A DNA stretch of 64,000 bases from Clostridiaceae bacterium (GTDB lineage Bacteria > Bacillota > Clostridia > Lachnospirales > Lachnospiraceae), in contig QXWR01000013.1 of assembly GCA_009911065.1 (NCBI GenBank), positions 1-64,000 on the forward strand, written 5' to 3'. A model generated the notes under the pieces. It had not been told where the DNA came from. It worked only from the letters and a program-made list of their open reading frames with translations, and did not search any database. This document shows, in pieces, positions 18,234 through 27,690 of the stretch (positions are counted from its first letter, which is position 1; the number at the start of each line of letters is the position of its first letter). A program made the position numbers and the translations under genes.

Positions 18234-19222
18234 GATTCCATGCGGTATTCCTGATACCGCTTTACCAAATATTGTCCCTTAATCTCCCCCATGGGTTCTA
18301 ACTCTTCCCCAGTAAAACAGCGCAGATGGTTTTTCACCATATCATACCCTGCCATGGAAGAAAATGCCGTCCCTCCGGAAAATCTGGGATTGCATTCCAG
18401 AAGATACCATTCCTGTTCTTCCTTTTCCACAAACTCAAAATTCACACAACCCCATATGTTAAGAGCTTTTGCCACAGCCATGCACTGTTCCTCCAGCGCT
18501 GCGTCCTGAAACACATACACAGAAGTTCCAGCGCCCCCCTTTGTCCTTAAATACTCCCGACGGGGCAGACACCGAATCTGTTCTGTAACTGGATTTCTCA
18601 CCACATCCACTGTGATTACAATTCCTGGAATCTTAGGCTGAACCAGATAATCTAAAAGGTCATCTCCAAATCCCTGTATCCGATACCTCATCTCCCCGGC
18701 ATTTTTCACTTCTGTCAACCCCTGGCTGCTTCTGCCTCTGGACGGTTTTAAGATCAGCGGATAGTCCAGAAGTTCAAATCCGGTATCTTCCTCCTCCTTG
18801 ACCATTTGAGCCAGGTTTCTTCCTGGTATCATCCGACATATTTGAAAAGGTTCCAAAAAATTCGCCAGCTTCTCTTTATTCCGGCACACTTCAATGGTTT
18901 CATAACCGGACATGCAAAGAATCACTCCCAGCTCTTCTGCCTTCTGCCGCCATTCCTGAAGCGCATCCACTTCCACATCTGTCAAAGGAATCACAAAATC
19001 CACATGTTCCTCTTTGCAGATCTGTTCCAGAAAATCACAGAAAGCCTTTTGGTCTGTGGCCAAAGGCGCCTGAAAAAACTCCTCCACCTCCCCGGAGGCC
19101 ACAATCCACTGAGCCGGATAAATATCACATCCCAAAACCCGGTAATTTTCTTTTTTACACCGGTCAATGACTGCTGCTGACGAAAACGAACCAATGGCTG
19201 TAACCAGTATTGTCTTTCTCAT
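18230..19222 (-). CDS. ATP-grasp ligase, carbamoyl-phosphate-synthase-like
   Basis: A 330-residue ATP-grasp protein. The N-terminal pre-ATP-grasp Rossmann part starts ILVTAIGSFSSAAVIDRCKK. ATP-binding elements are YPLILKPSRGRSSQGL and the metal-binding WYLLECNPRFSGG. It likely joins a carboxylate to an amine, and being translationally coupled to the sugar aminotransferase it could acylate the amino sugar or carbamoylate it (inference). It overlaps the flippase gene upstream by ATGA. AAAGGAACAGACAG precedes the start. Confidence 0.82.
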   Translation of the reverse strand: MRKTILVTAIGSFSSAAVIDRCKKENYRVLGCDIYPAQWIVASGEVEEFFQAPLATDQKAFCDFLEQICKEEHVDFVIPLTDVEVDALQEWRQKAEELGVILCMSGYETIEVCRNKEKLANFLEPFQICRMIPGRNLAQMVKEEEDTGFELLDYPLILKPSRGRSSQGLTEVKNAGEMRYRIQGFGDDLLDYLVQPKIPGIVITVDVVRNPVTEQIRCLPRREYLRTKGGAGTSVYVFQDAALEEQCMAVAKALNIWGCVNFEFVEKEEQEWYLLECNPRFSGGTAFSSMAGYDMVKNHLRCFTGEELEPMGEIKGQYLVKRYQEYRMES

Positions 19223-20673
19223 TCTGTCTGTTCCTTTCTTATAATCAATCTGGCCAAATACCAGAAGCTATCCATCTTAAACAGCCACGCAAGACCTGTA
19301 TAGACGACAGCGCCGCATCCAATCTGCACCGTCAGCCTTACTAAGGGAACCATCTCCCCAAACAGTCTTCCCACAGTCATCACCAGAATACACATGACAA
19401 AAGAAAGACCTGCCGACGGCATCACATCCATCCACTGCTGCCCAATCCGATACCCCAAAAGTTTCCGGTTGGGAGCTGCATTTACAAAGGTACACAAAAA
19501 ATCCTGGACAGCCTTAATCATCACCATTCCATAAACAGAAAAACACATTCCCACCCCTAAGGCTGCCAAGCTTAGTCCCTTTTTCACCAGTTCCAGACGC
19601 AGAAAAATATCGCTCCGTCCCATGGCGTTGATCGCCTGCAGATTGGTAATGTGAATGGGCCAGAAACAGTAGGAAATACACATAATCCGCAAAAACGGAA
19701 CACAAATCAGCCACTTTTCTCCTAAAAGCACTTCCACCATGGTATCTGCCACTGCAAACATCCCCAACAGCATAGGCAGTGTGACAAACGAGCTTAACCG
19801 GATGGCCTGCCGCACCATCTGCCGTACCCTGGCCACATCCTCCTGTCGGGATGAAAAGGCAGGCAGCAGCACTGCCTGAATGGCCATTCCCAAATCTGTG
19901 GCAATTAATTTGGGAAACTGCTCTCCCCGGTTATAACTTCCCAATAGTTCTTCATTATAAATCTTTCCAATAAACAGCCCGTACAGATTGTTAAAAACGG
20001 TGTCCAGCAAAGAAGCGCACAGAAGCTTCCATCCAAAACCAAACATTTCCCGGACCCGCTCCATAGAATACATTCGGGCTGGTTTCCACGACACAGTCAG
20101 AAACAGCGCCATCATCAAAGCTCCGTAATACATCACCTGCTGCCCCACCATGGCCCATACCCCATAACCTTTATAAGCCATCCAAATGCTGACTGCCCCA
20201 GAAACAACCGAAGCAGCCAGGGTGGAGAGAAACAATCCCCGAAACTCCATCTTCCTGGAAACATAAGCCGTCTGAACCGAAATAACTGCCCCTGGAAACA
20301 ACACCACTGCCAAAACCCGGACAATGGCCCTTAATTCTTCAATCTCATAATAGGAGGCAATAATCGGCGCCGCCAGATACAAAATCCCGTACATTCCCGC
20401 TGCCAGGACAATTTCAAAATAACAGACCGACGAGAAATCCATCTCATCCGCCTGCTTTTTCTGAACCAGCGCCGTGCCAAAACCGCTCTGAACAAATACA
20501 TTGGCAATGGTAATGAAAATCATAATAATCCCTACCACCCCATATTCTGCCGGCGTCAGCATCCGGGCTAAGAGAATGGCAATCACAAACTGAATGCCCT
20601 GAGCGCCCCCGTTCTCCAAAAGCTTCCAGAACACCCCTTTGGCTACCTTCTGCTTCATCTCTGTCTCTGTCAC
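19219..20673 (-). CDS. Lipopolysaccharide-type flippase (WzxC family)
   Basis: A 484-residue MOP-superfamily exporter with 12-14 predicted helices. The N-terminus KVAKGVFWKLLENGGAQGIQF and the segment ARMLTPAEYGVVGIIMIFI are typical of the WzxC/TuaB group that flips lipid-linked oligosaccharides. The GTG start is supported by AAGGAGTGTATT. It is second in the operon, just after the leading GT2 gene, and overlaps the ATP-grasp gene. Confidence 0.88.
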   Translation of the reverse strand: MTETEMKQKVAKGVFWKLLENGGAQGIQFVIAILLARMLTPAEYGVVGIIMIFITIANVFVQSGFGTALVQKKQADEMDFSSVCYFEIVLAAGMYGILYLAAPIIASYYEIEELRAIVRVLAVVLFPGAVISVQTAYVSRKMEFRGLFLSTLAASVVSGAVSIWMAYKGYGVWAMVGQQVMYYGALMMALFLTVSWKPARMYSMERVREMFGFGWKLLCASLLDTVFNNLYGLFIGKIYNEELLGSYNRGEQFPKLIATDLGMAIQAVLLPAFSSRQEDVARVRQMVRQAIRLSSFVTLPMLLGMFAVADTMVEVLLGEKWLICVPFLRIMCISYCFWPIHITNLQAINAMGRSDIFLRLELVKKGLSLAALGVGMCFSVYGMVMIKAVQDFLCTFVNAAPNRKLLGYRIGQQWMDVMPSAGLSFVMCILVMTVGRLFGEMVPLVRLTVQIGCGAVVYTGLAWLFKMDSFWYLARLIIRKEQTE

Positions 20674-20683
20674 AATACACTCC

Positions 20684-21664
20684 TTAACTGCCGTGATGAT
20701 AAAGTTTTAACGCCCACTTATAGAGTCCCGGCGCCAAAGTTTCAAACCGGATAAAAAACCGCACGCGAAGGTTCAGCTCCCGGTAAAATCTGCGGTATTT
20801 TGGGTCCAGCACTTCCGGATATTTTTTTAAGTTTACTCTTGTGAGAAAATAAACCCGCGCCGCTGCCTGTCCCACCACCTTATGAAAACGTCCCTTTGTC
20901 TCCTGGTCGTACCTTCGGTACATATCCCCCATTTCCTTATAGTATTGTTCTTGCTTTTTCTCATAATCCCCCTGTTTCATAAGGGTCGTCCAGGAAGAGG
21001 CTCCTCCCAGACGATATACACACATAGGCCGGTCCATATAGTATGCCCATCCCCGCGCCGCTGCCATCAGCTGAAGAGGCACGTCTGCCAAGGGAGCCTT
21101 TACATAAAACTCCGGCAGATCCTTCACCATGTCTGTCCGGAACATAAGAGAAGCCGTAGGATACCCGGAAGTTTTATTGATGATCTCCTCCGGCGTCACT
21201 TTCCGGCTCTTCTTATAAGGGCGCATCTTCTGTTCGGTAAAAGCCCGTCCCATAACCTGAATGCGTGCGCTGTGAAACACTAGGGAGCATCCTGGATGGG
21301 ATTCTAAAAAATCTACCTGCTTTTGAAGTTTATAGGGGTCTGTCCAGTAATCGTCTCCCTCGCACATGGCAATGTAACGCCCCTTTGCCCTGGGAAAATT
21401 ATAGGTGCCGCTTACATTGGTAAGTCCTTTGGCATACTGGTTCTCGGTCTGTAAAATGGGTTTCACCCGGTCCGGGTACAAAAGGGCATATTCCCGGATT
21501 ATCTTTGCCGTCCGGTCTGTGGAGGCATCGTCATGAATCAGAATCTCATAGGAAAAAGAAGTCTTCTGACCAACAAACCCTTCCAGGGCCTGCCGTACAT
21601 AAGCTTCCTGATTGTAGGTAAGACAGCATATGCTGACCATAATTTCCTTTTCTTTTTCCGCCAC
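20684..21664 (-). CDS. Family 2 glycosyltransferase, first gene of the operon
   Basis: A 326-residue GT2 enzyme: ICCLTYNQEAYVRQALEG at the start, IHDDASTDRTAKIIREYA, and the metal motif MCEGDDYWTD. This subgroup (often close to capsular GTs with EGDDYW) adds hexoses or N-acetyl-hexosamines to lipid-linked glycans. The GTG start at 21664 has AGGAGATAAAATA in front of it. It is the promoter-proximal gene of the 9.3-21.7 kb operon; a consensus-like promoter lies 68 bp upstream. Confidence 0.87.
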   Translation of the reverse strand: MAEKEKEIMVSICCLTYNQEAYVRQALEGFVGQKTSFSYEILIHDDASTDRTAKIIREYALLYPDRVKPILQTENQYAKGLTNVSGTYNFPRAKGRYIAMCEGDDYWTDPYKLQKQVDFLESHPGCSLVFHSARIQVMGRAFTEQKMRPYKKSRKVTPEEIINKTSGYPTASLMFRTDMVKDLPEFYVKAPLADVPLQLMAAARGWAYYMDRPMCVYRLGGASSWTTLMKQGDYEKKQEQYYKEMGDMYRRYDQETKGRFHKVVGQAAARVYFLTRVNLKKYPEVLDPKYRRFYRELNLRVRFFIRFETLAPGLYKWALKLYHHGS

Positions 21665-21731
21665 TATTTTATCTCCTGATTTTTTCCAGTTCTATAAAAA
21701 TATGTTTACTTTTTTCTTACTAATCGCTTTC

Positions 21732-21760
21732 ATTTTACAATATCTCACAGGAAATGTAAA
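21732..21760 (-). promoter_or_regulatory. Sigma-A-like promoter of the 9-21 kb polysaccharide operon
   Basis: On the minus strand TTTACA (21755-21760), a 17-bp spacer and TAAAAT (21732-21737) each match the consensus in five of six positions. It lies in the divergent gap between the GT2 gene and the L,D-transpeptidase gene. Confidence 0.6.
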
Positions 21761-21834
21761 TCCTATATAGCATTTTCTGTTCAAATGTGGTAGATTATAG
21801 AAATGAAAACATACTACTTAGGAGGTTAGTACCC

Positions 21835-23472
21835 ATGAATCGACATTTGAAATTCTGGCAGACCACGATTCTCGCCGGATTCCTTATGGCTAATTTAACT
21901 TTTGCTGCCTGGGCTACCGAAGGCGGTCCTGCCTTTGATCCCAAGTTTAACCCAGATGCACAGGAGACTGCCGTTCCAAGCGGACCGCCTGTTCTCAATG
22001 ACAATTCTCAGGAACAGCCCTCTGCACCTGCACAGGAGAACAATCAACAGGAGGAACAGCCCTCCACCCCTGGGCAAAACGATAACCAGCAGGCGCAGCC
22101 AACCAATCCAGACCAGAGCCAGGGACCAGGAGCCGGTCCTGGCGCAGGCCCTGGAGAGCAGCCGGAGCCAGAGCAGCCTGCTGCCACGGTTCGTCCCCAG
22201 CGTCCGGCGGAACAGACCTTCCAGATTCCGGAGAACAATTATCCGGAAGGACATCCTCTTTCGGTTCCCCTGCGTCCGGCCGGATTACAGGCCACCATCC
22301 TTTTTAAGGACAACATGGCCTGGTCCCAGCCGTTCATTGCAGATGCATGGCCAGCTGAGTCAGAAGGAAGAAACTTTGTTTCCATCTCCATCTTCCTTCA
22401 GTATTCCATTGGTAACGTCCACTACCGGGCCTATACTTCCACCAATGGATGGACTCCATGGGTAATGAACGGCCAGCAGACCGCCATTCCGGCTGACAGC
22501 GCCCCCATTGAAGCCATTCAGATTCGGTTAAGCGGCGTGGCTGGCAACGAATATGACGTCTATTATGCAGCACGTCTTACCGACGGAACCGAGACCGGAT
22601 GGGACAAGAACGGACTCACCGTAGGAACCATGAACCAGGGTCTTGCTTTAAGCGGTTTCCGTATGGCAGTCTTTAGAAAGGGCGAGGGTCCCAGCTTTGA
22701 TTTGGGAACACCGGTTGTCTCTGCCCATGCTGACGGCGTTCAATATGTGGACGGTATCCTCCGTTACATCCATGGAGACGGCTCCAATTACACTGGATGG
22801 GGATGGATTGGAAATCAGCGTTATTACTTTGTGGACTCCTATCCTGTAACCGGATGGCAGTACATAGATGGCTACAAATACTATTTTGGTGAAGACGGAG
22901 TCATGCTCACCGACTTAGAGCCTGTTGTAGGCAACCAGGGTCCGTTTTTAATTCGTATCAACAAAGAGATGAACTGTATGACCATTTATACCAAGGATGG
23001 AGACAACGGTTATATTATCCCGGTGAAGTCTTTCCTGACTTCTTGTGGTTCAGACACTCCCCTTGGAACCTTTAAGACTCCGGAAAAATACCGCTGGAGA
23101 CTGATGATTCATGATGTGCATACTCAGTATGCTACCCGTCTTGGAGCTGGATTGCCTATTTTGATGCACTCCATTATTTATGACAAACCGGATACTTATA
23201 CGCTTCAAGCTTACACCTACAACTACATGAGCATCGCAGAATCTGCCGGATGTATTCGCCTTGTAACAGCAGATTCCAAGTGGATTTATGATAATTGCCC
23301 CTTAGGGACCACCGTCGAAGTTTACAACAGCCCGGTTCCAGGACCCTATGACCGTCCTGCTATCTCTTTTGAGATTCCGGAAGCACAGACCTGGGACCCC
23401 ACAGACCCCAACGTTACTCCTGAGGGAATCGCACGGGCAACAGCAGCAATTTTGGCCAAACACGGATATTAA
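21835..23472 (+). CDS. Secreted L,D-transpeptidase with ChW and wall-binding repeats
   Basis: A 545-residue exported enzyme. Residues 1-27 form a signal peptide; a Gln/Pro/Asn-rich linker follows (about 40-130). Two ChW-type repeats (YRAYTSTNGWTPWVMNG and YYAARLTDGTETGWDKNG, about 170-285), a short choline-binding-type module (GWGWIGNQRYYF, GWQYIDGYKYYF, about 315-360) and a C-terminal YkuD domain (about 370-510) come next. The catalytic motif is His in ILMHSIIYDK and Cys in SAGCIRL. It would form 3-3 peptide cross-links or attach proteins to peptidoglycan. The start at 21835 is preferred over 21787 because TAGGAGGTTAGTACCC precedes it and the signal peptide begins there. Confidence 0.9.
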   Translation: MNRHLKFWQTTILAGFLMANLTFAAWATEGGPAFDPKFNPDAQETAVPSGPPVLNDNSQEQPSAPAQENNQQEEQPSTPGQNDNQQAQPTNPDQSQGPGAGPGAGPGEQPEPEQPAATVRPQRPAEQTFQIPENNYPEGHPLSVPLRPAGLQATILFKDNMAWSQPFIADAWPAESEGRNFVSISIFLQYSIGNVHYRAYTSTNGWTPWVMNGQQTAIPADSAPIEAIQIRLSGVAGNEYDVYYAARLTDGTETGWDKNGLTVGTMNQGLALSGFRMAVFRKGEGPSFDLGTPVVSAHADGVQYVDGILRYIHGDGSNYTGWGWIGNQRYYFVDSYPVTGWQYIDGYKYYFGEDGVMLTDLEPVVGNQGPFLIRINKEMNCMTIYTKDGDNGYIIPVKSFLTSCGSDTPLGTFKTPEKYRWRLMIHDVHTQYATRLGAGLPILMHSIIYDKPDTYTLQAYTYNYMSIAESAGCIRLVTADSKWIYDNCPLGTTVEVYNSPVPGPYDRPAISFEIPEAQTWDPTDPNVTPEGIARATAAILAKHGY

Positions 23473-23526
23473 AAAGAGGGTCAGAACCCAAAAAGAGGAG
23501 AACCTGCTCCAATTGGTTTTCCACAT

Positions 23527-23568
23527 AAAAAACAGCGGAAAGACTTAAATCGTCTTGCCGCTGTTTTT
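23527..23568. terminator. Bidirectional terminator between convergent genes
   Basis: AAAAACAGCGG...AAGAC pairs with GTCTT...CCGCTGTTTTT around a short loop, with A- and T-runs on either side. It separates the plus-strand transpeptidase from the minus-strand glycosyltransferase. Confidence 0.8.
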
Positions 23569-23578
23569 CACTATGGAT

Positions 23579-26461
23579 TCACTTACAAGGTAAAATGGAT
23601 TGAATGTTTTGAACCATCCATATCTCCATTCGAATCCCCCAAAACCATGCTTTTGCCAGTTTCTCCCGCACCGGACCTATGTGAAGGTAGTGTTTCATGT
23701 AATACAAAAGACTTGTTTCCCGAAGCTTTTGCCTTTGCAGCTCATCTTCAAAGGACTTACTTATGGAGACAGAATGGCTGTGAGAGTACGATTCGGTTAA
23801 AAGCAATGCTGTGAAATAACCTGCTTTTTTCAGGCGGTCTCCCAGTACCGATTCTTCCTGATACAAAAAGATTTCCTCATCATAACCGCCCCAGTCCAGA
23901 AATGCTTTTCCATGTACCATCACCATGGAACCGTGTACCTCATCTACTGGAACTGCCTTTTTGTTCTTAAAGTAAGAATGAGGATAGGAAAGGCACCATC
24001 CAAACAGCCTTCTGCTGATTGGTCCCATGCGCAAAAGCTGGCCCGCAAACCCAAGATGTTTCCAGCCGTTTTGGAAATTTTTATAGGCTTTGTCTTCCAT
24101 TCGTGCTGCTGCCGCCCCTGCGTCCGGGTATTTGGCAAAAATTTTCTTCAGGCCGCAAATACAGCTTTCGGAAAAGGAAACATCCGGATTTGCGATAATC
24201 ACATGGGTAGCCCCTTTTTTCTCTACTGCATACCAAACTCCCAAATTATTTCCTGCCCCATAGCCGCCATTCTTGTCTGCCTGAATCAGGGAAACTTTCT
24301 GGCTGTTCAATGTCTGAAGCTTTTCCCAGGAATCATCTGGAGAATGGTTGTCCACAATTACGATTCCCTCCAAACAGGAATAGTTCTCAATCTGTTTCAC
24401 CAGTTTTTGGACCGTCTCTGCATCCTTATAGTTAAGAATCACACAGTAAACCCTCATTTGAACAGACTTTGGAGATCGGTCTGCCTCTTCCAAAAGCTTT
24501 CCTTTTGCCTTCCCAGGTATGGTGACAGCCTGGGCGATTGTCTGTATCCAGGAGGTTTTTATAAAACCATATTTAAAAATGCTGTAAATCCGGCTTATGG
24601 GCGTTTGGGCAGGCAAGGCAAGAAACTGTTCCAGCGCCATTCTCTGGCTGGCATCCAGCTGCTTTCCAAACTGTTTCAAAAACGCCTCTCCCTGCAAAAA
24701 CATCCGGCAGTAATTTTCTTCCACCTGTTTCTCTCGGACGATCCGCTCTTTCAAATCCTGAATGCTTCCCGTATTTCTTGCCCCCATTACATTATTTCCA
24801 TGCTGACGGTATTTGGAAAGGGGCTTTTTAATACAGGAAATCGTGCCAAAACAGGAGGCGCATAAAGCCATCCACCAGTCATGCATAAAACAGGATTCCG
24901 GAACCGGTGCTGCCAGCTCTGCCAGCGGGCGGTTTATCATAACAGCTCCGCCTGTAACGGGATTTTCAACCAACAATTCCTGCAATGAAGTCCGCCTGGG
25001 ACTGGATTTACTATAGGAGAAAAAGCTGGAGCAAATGGGATTCAAATTTCCATCTGTCACCTCCATATCAGAATAAACCAACACAGGAAGCGTCTTCTCT
25101 TTCCCTTCCACCTCCTTCATTCGTTTCAGCAAAGTCTCCACCTTTTTGGGATACCACACATCATCCTGGTCGCTGAAAAGAATATAGTCTGCCTGAACCT
25201 GAGACATCAGCCAGAAAAAGTTCATGGCTGGAGCTGGCACATAAGGTTCCCGGTCCTGGTATGCTCCCTCCTTGACCCGATTCCTTAAAAAAATCTGGTT
25301 TGGATATGTTTTCTCATAAGTTTCCAGAATCTGACGGGTTTTGTCACAAGAACCGTCGTCGGAAATCACGATGGAAATATTGGGTATGGTTTGGGCCAAA
25401 ATAGAATCCAGCTGTTCTTTCACATAAGACTCCCCTTGATACGCTGCCAGCAAAACAGCTATGGATTCTATATTTTTTACAGGAGTTTCTTTTTTTCTGC
25501 CTTCCCTTACCTTCATTCCCAATTTGCGGCTGATGATTCGTCGAATGGGAGGACAAATTGCTGTCGTGTAGTTCATCAGATGATAGGCAGCCATATACCA
25601 TTCCTGCCCCTTTTCCTTTGGCGTTCCTGCCCAGGGCGTCAGGGCAAGGGCATTTTCATAGGCTTTCCGGTAATGATTCCAGTTTCCTGCAATCCATGGC
25701 CTTTCATCTCCTGCATAATGAAGAATGGCAGGATGATGCTTTGCCCTGACAAATGCCTGCTTACCAACTGTCTCATAGGTTTTTCCATACCGCAAAAGTT
25801 CTCTGTAAGAAAAATACCGATAGTTGGTGCAGAAATTGTATTCTGGCGAAAGAAAGCAAATCTGCCCTTTTAGCACGCCGTTGAGAACATCCTGATCACA
25901 GGCAAACAGGTTTCCCACCCTTTTCTGGTAAAAATCCACCAGCTGCTCCTCCACCTGAAGCTCTCTCCATCGTTCCAGATCAATGAGAAGAACTCCTGAA
26001 TTTACATAGGCATCCTCCTCTCCCAGGCCAATGGCCTGTTTCACCGGCTTATAAATGGTAGGCTCCATTACAGCCCCCATCACATTGCCCCGGAGATTGG
26101 TATTCCACAGACGCCCAAGAGACCGCATAATAATTGTGTCACAATCCAGATACAACACCCGCCGGACGGATTCCGGCAAAAGCCTGCCCACAAACAACCG
26201 TCCCATAATGCTGGCGTCAAAGCCTCCTGTATCCAGGTCAAAACCAAACTGCGTCCTAAGATCTCCCAGCTCCACCCAGCTGATTTCCCGGTGATACCGG
26301 CCTGCCATCTGGCAAAGTTTCCTTTTGGTTTCTTTTTTGATCTTTATGGAAAACACATACACCGTCAGCTGTTTATCCCCCTGATTTCGCTCAAAAAGGG
26401 AAACCATAGATGCCGCCATATGCTTTACATAATTCTCATTTGATACATAAACAACGTTCAT
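23579..26461 (-). CDS. Three-module glycosyltransferase: GT8-GT2-GT2
   Basis: A 960-residue fusion of three catalytic domains. Module 1 (about 1-290) is GT8/LgtC-like: MNVVYVSNENYVKHMAAS, the DxD site VLYLDCDTIIM and NSGVLLIDLERWRE, FACDQDVLN. Module 2 (about 330-600) is GT2: VLLAAYQGESYVKEQLDSIL, ISDDGSCDKT and FSDQDDVWYPKK. Module 3 (about 668-960) is a rhamnosyltransferase-like GT2: YCVILNYKDAETVQKLV, DNHSPDDSW, NKNGGYGAGNN-type loop and NPDVSF. Each module keeps its metal-binding acidic residues, so all three look active. The start at 26461 follows CAGGAGGCGTCC; a longer frame to 26503 lacks a site. It is followed by no other gene and preceded by glf, whose product UDP-Galf could be a donor. 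Confidence 0.88.
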   Translation of the reverse strand: MNVVYVSNENYVKHMAASMVSLFERNQGDKQLTVYVFSIKIKKETKRKLCQMAGRYHREISWVELGDLRTQFGFDLDTGGFDASIMGRLFVGRLLPESVRRVLYLDCDTIIMRSLGRLWNTNLRGNVMGAVMEPTIYKPVKQAIGLGEEDAYVNSGVLLIDLERWRELQVEEQLVDFYQKRVGNLFACDQDVLNGVLKGQICFLSPEYNFCTNYRYFSYRELLRYGKTYETVGKQAFVRAKHHPAILHYAGDERPWIAGNWNHYRKAYENALALTPWAGTPKEKGQEWYMAAYHLMNYTTAICPPIRRIISRKLGMKVREGRKKETPVKNIESIAVLLAAYQGESYVKEQLDSILAQTIPNISIVISDDGSCDKTRQILETYEKTYPNQIFLRNRVKEGAYQDREPYVPAPAMNFFWLMSQVQADYILFSDQDDVWYPKKVETLLKRMKEVEGKEKTLPVLVYSDMEVTDGNLNPICSSFFSYSKSSPRRTSLQELLVENPVTGGAVMINRPLAELAAPVPESCFMHDWWMALCASCFGTISCIKKPLSKYRQHGNNVMGARNTGSIQDLKERIVREKQVEENYCRMFLQGEAFLKQFGKQLDASQRMALEQFLALPAQTPISRIYSIFKYGFIKTSWIQTIAQAVTIPGKAKGKLLEEADRSPKSVQMRVYCVILNYKDAETVQKLVKQIENYSCLEGIVIVDNHSPDDSWEKLQTLNSQKVSLIQADKNGGYGAGNNLGVWYAVEKKGATHVIIANPDVSFSESCICGLKKIFAKYPDAGAAAARMEDKAYKNFQNGWKHLGFAGQLLRMGPISRRLFGWCLSYPHSYFKNKKAVPVDEVHGSMVMVHGKAFLDWGGYDEEIFLYQEESVLGDRLKKAGYFTALLLTESYSHSHSVSISKSFEDELQRQKLRETSLLYYMKHYLHIGPVREKLAKAWFWGIRMEIWMVQNIQSILPCK

Positions 26462-26528
26462 GGACGCCTCCTGATGCTTCTTCTCCCAATCCTTTTCCCA
26501 CAAATTTTCTTGTCTGTATGTCTCTCGA

Positions 26529-27629
26529 TTAAATTCCTATTTCCTCAATACGCCCCAGGGCCGAGGCAATGACTTTATCCATATCATAGTACTTATACTC
26601 TGCCAGCCGTCCGCCGAAAATTACATGCTTCTCCTCCTTGGCCAGCTGTTCATACTGTCTGTAAAGAGCCTGATTTTTCTCATCATTGACCGTATAATAA
26701 GCCTCCATGCCTTCTTTCCAGTCAGCAGGATATTCCCGGGTGATCACCGTCTTTTCCTGTGTGCCAAACTCAAAATGTTTGTGCTCAATAATCCGGGTGT
26801 AGGGCGTCTCCCGATCTGTATAGTTGACCACAGCCACTCCCTGATAGTTCTCCATATCCAGAACTTCTGTCTCAAACCGAAGACTCCGATACTCAAGCTT
26901 TCCAAACTGATACTGGAAATAAGCGTCAATCGCTCCGGTGTAAATAATGGTTTCTCCCAAACTGTCATAATAATCCTTATGCTTTAGATAATCTGTGCCA
27001 GTATGAATGGTGCAGCCCTCAAACATCTTGTCCACAATCACATTGTACCCACCTATGGGAATCCCCTGATATAAATCGTTAAAATAATTGTTGTCGTAAG
27101 TAAAACGAACCGGCAGCCTTTTTATAATAAATGCTGGCAGGTCTTTACAGTCTCTTCCCCACTGTTTCTCCGTGTATCCTTTTACCAGCTTCTCATAGAG
27201 ATCCGTCCCTACCAGACGGATGGCCTGCTCCTCCAGATTCTTCGGTTCTCCGGTCACAGCGCCCCTTTGCCGGTCCAAAATCTCTCTTGCCTCCTGGGGA
27301 GTGCAGATTCCCCACATTTTGCTGAACGTATTCATGTTAAAAGGCATATTATATATTTCGCCCCGGTAGTTGGCTACAGGGCTGTTGGTATATCGGTTAA
27401 ATTCCGCCAGTCCATTGACATAATCCCACACCTGCCGGTTGCTGGTGTGGAAAATGTGAGCGCCATACCGGTGTACATGGATTCCCTCCATGTCCTGACA
27501 GTACACATTCCCTCCAATGTGATCTCTCTTTTCCACCACCAGGCAGGTTTTTCCCTTTTTCCTTGCCTCATTGGCCCACACTCCTGCATACAATCCGCTG
27601 CCTACCAGTACATAATCGTATTTCTTCAT
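26529..27629 (-). CDS. glf: UDP-galactopyranose mutase
   Basis: A 366-residue flavoenzyme converting UDP-galactopyranose to UDP-galactofuranose. The FAD-binding start YDYVLVGSGLYAGVWANEAR, VVEKRDHIGGNVY and HRYGAHIFHTSN are diagnostic; ITREYP and the closing FGGRLAEYKYYDMDKVI are also conserved. It supplies galactofuranose for a surface glycan, probably through the three-module transferase 67 bp downstream. GAGGATGGATGATTT precedes the start. Confidence 0.96.
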   Translation of the reverse strand: MKKYDYVLVGSGLYAGVWANEARKKGKTCLVVEKRDHIGGNVYCQDMEGIHVHRYGAHIFHTSNRQVWDYVNGLAEFNRYTNSPVANYRGEIYNMPFNMNTFSKMWGICTPQEAREILDRQRGAVTGEPKNLEEQAIRLVGTDLYEKLVKGYTEKQWGRDCKDLPAFIIKRLPVRFTYDNNYFNDLYQGIPIGGYNVIVDKMFEGCTIHTGTDYLKHKDYYDSLGETIIYTGAIDAYFQYQFGKLEYRSLRFETEVLDMENYQGVAVVNYTDRETPYTRIIEHKHFEFGTQEKTVITREYPADWKEGMEAYYTVNDEKNQALYRQYEQLAKEEKHVIFGGRLAEYKYYDMDKVIASALGRIEEIGI

Positions 27630-27690
27630 AAATCATCCATCCTCTTGCTTTCTTTGTGTATTCTCTCTTTTGACGAATCTTACTTTTTTT

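Noticed and set aside
22044..22465. Open frames on both strands across the transpeptidase linker
   Set aside because: They mirror the Gln/Pro-rich linker codons of the real gene and have no signals of their own.
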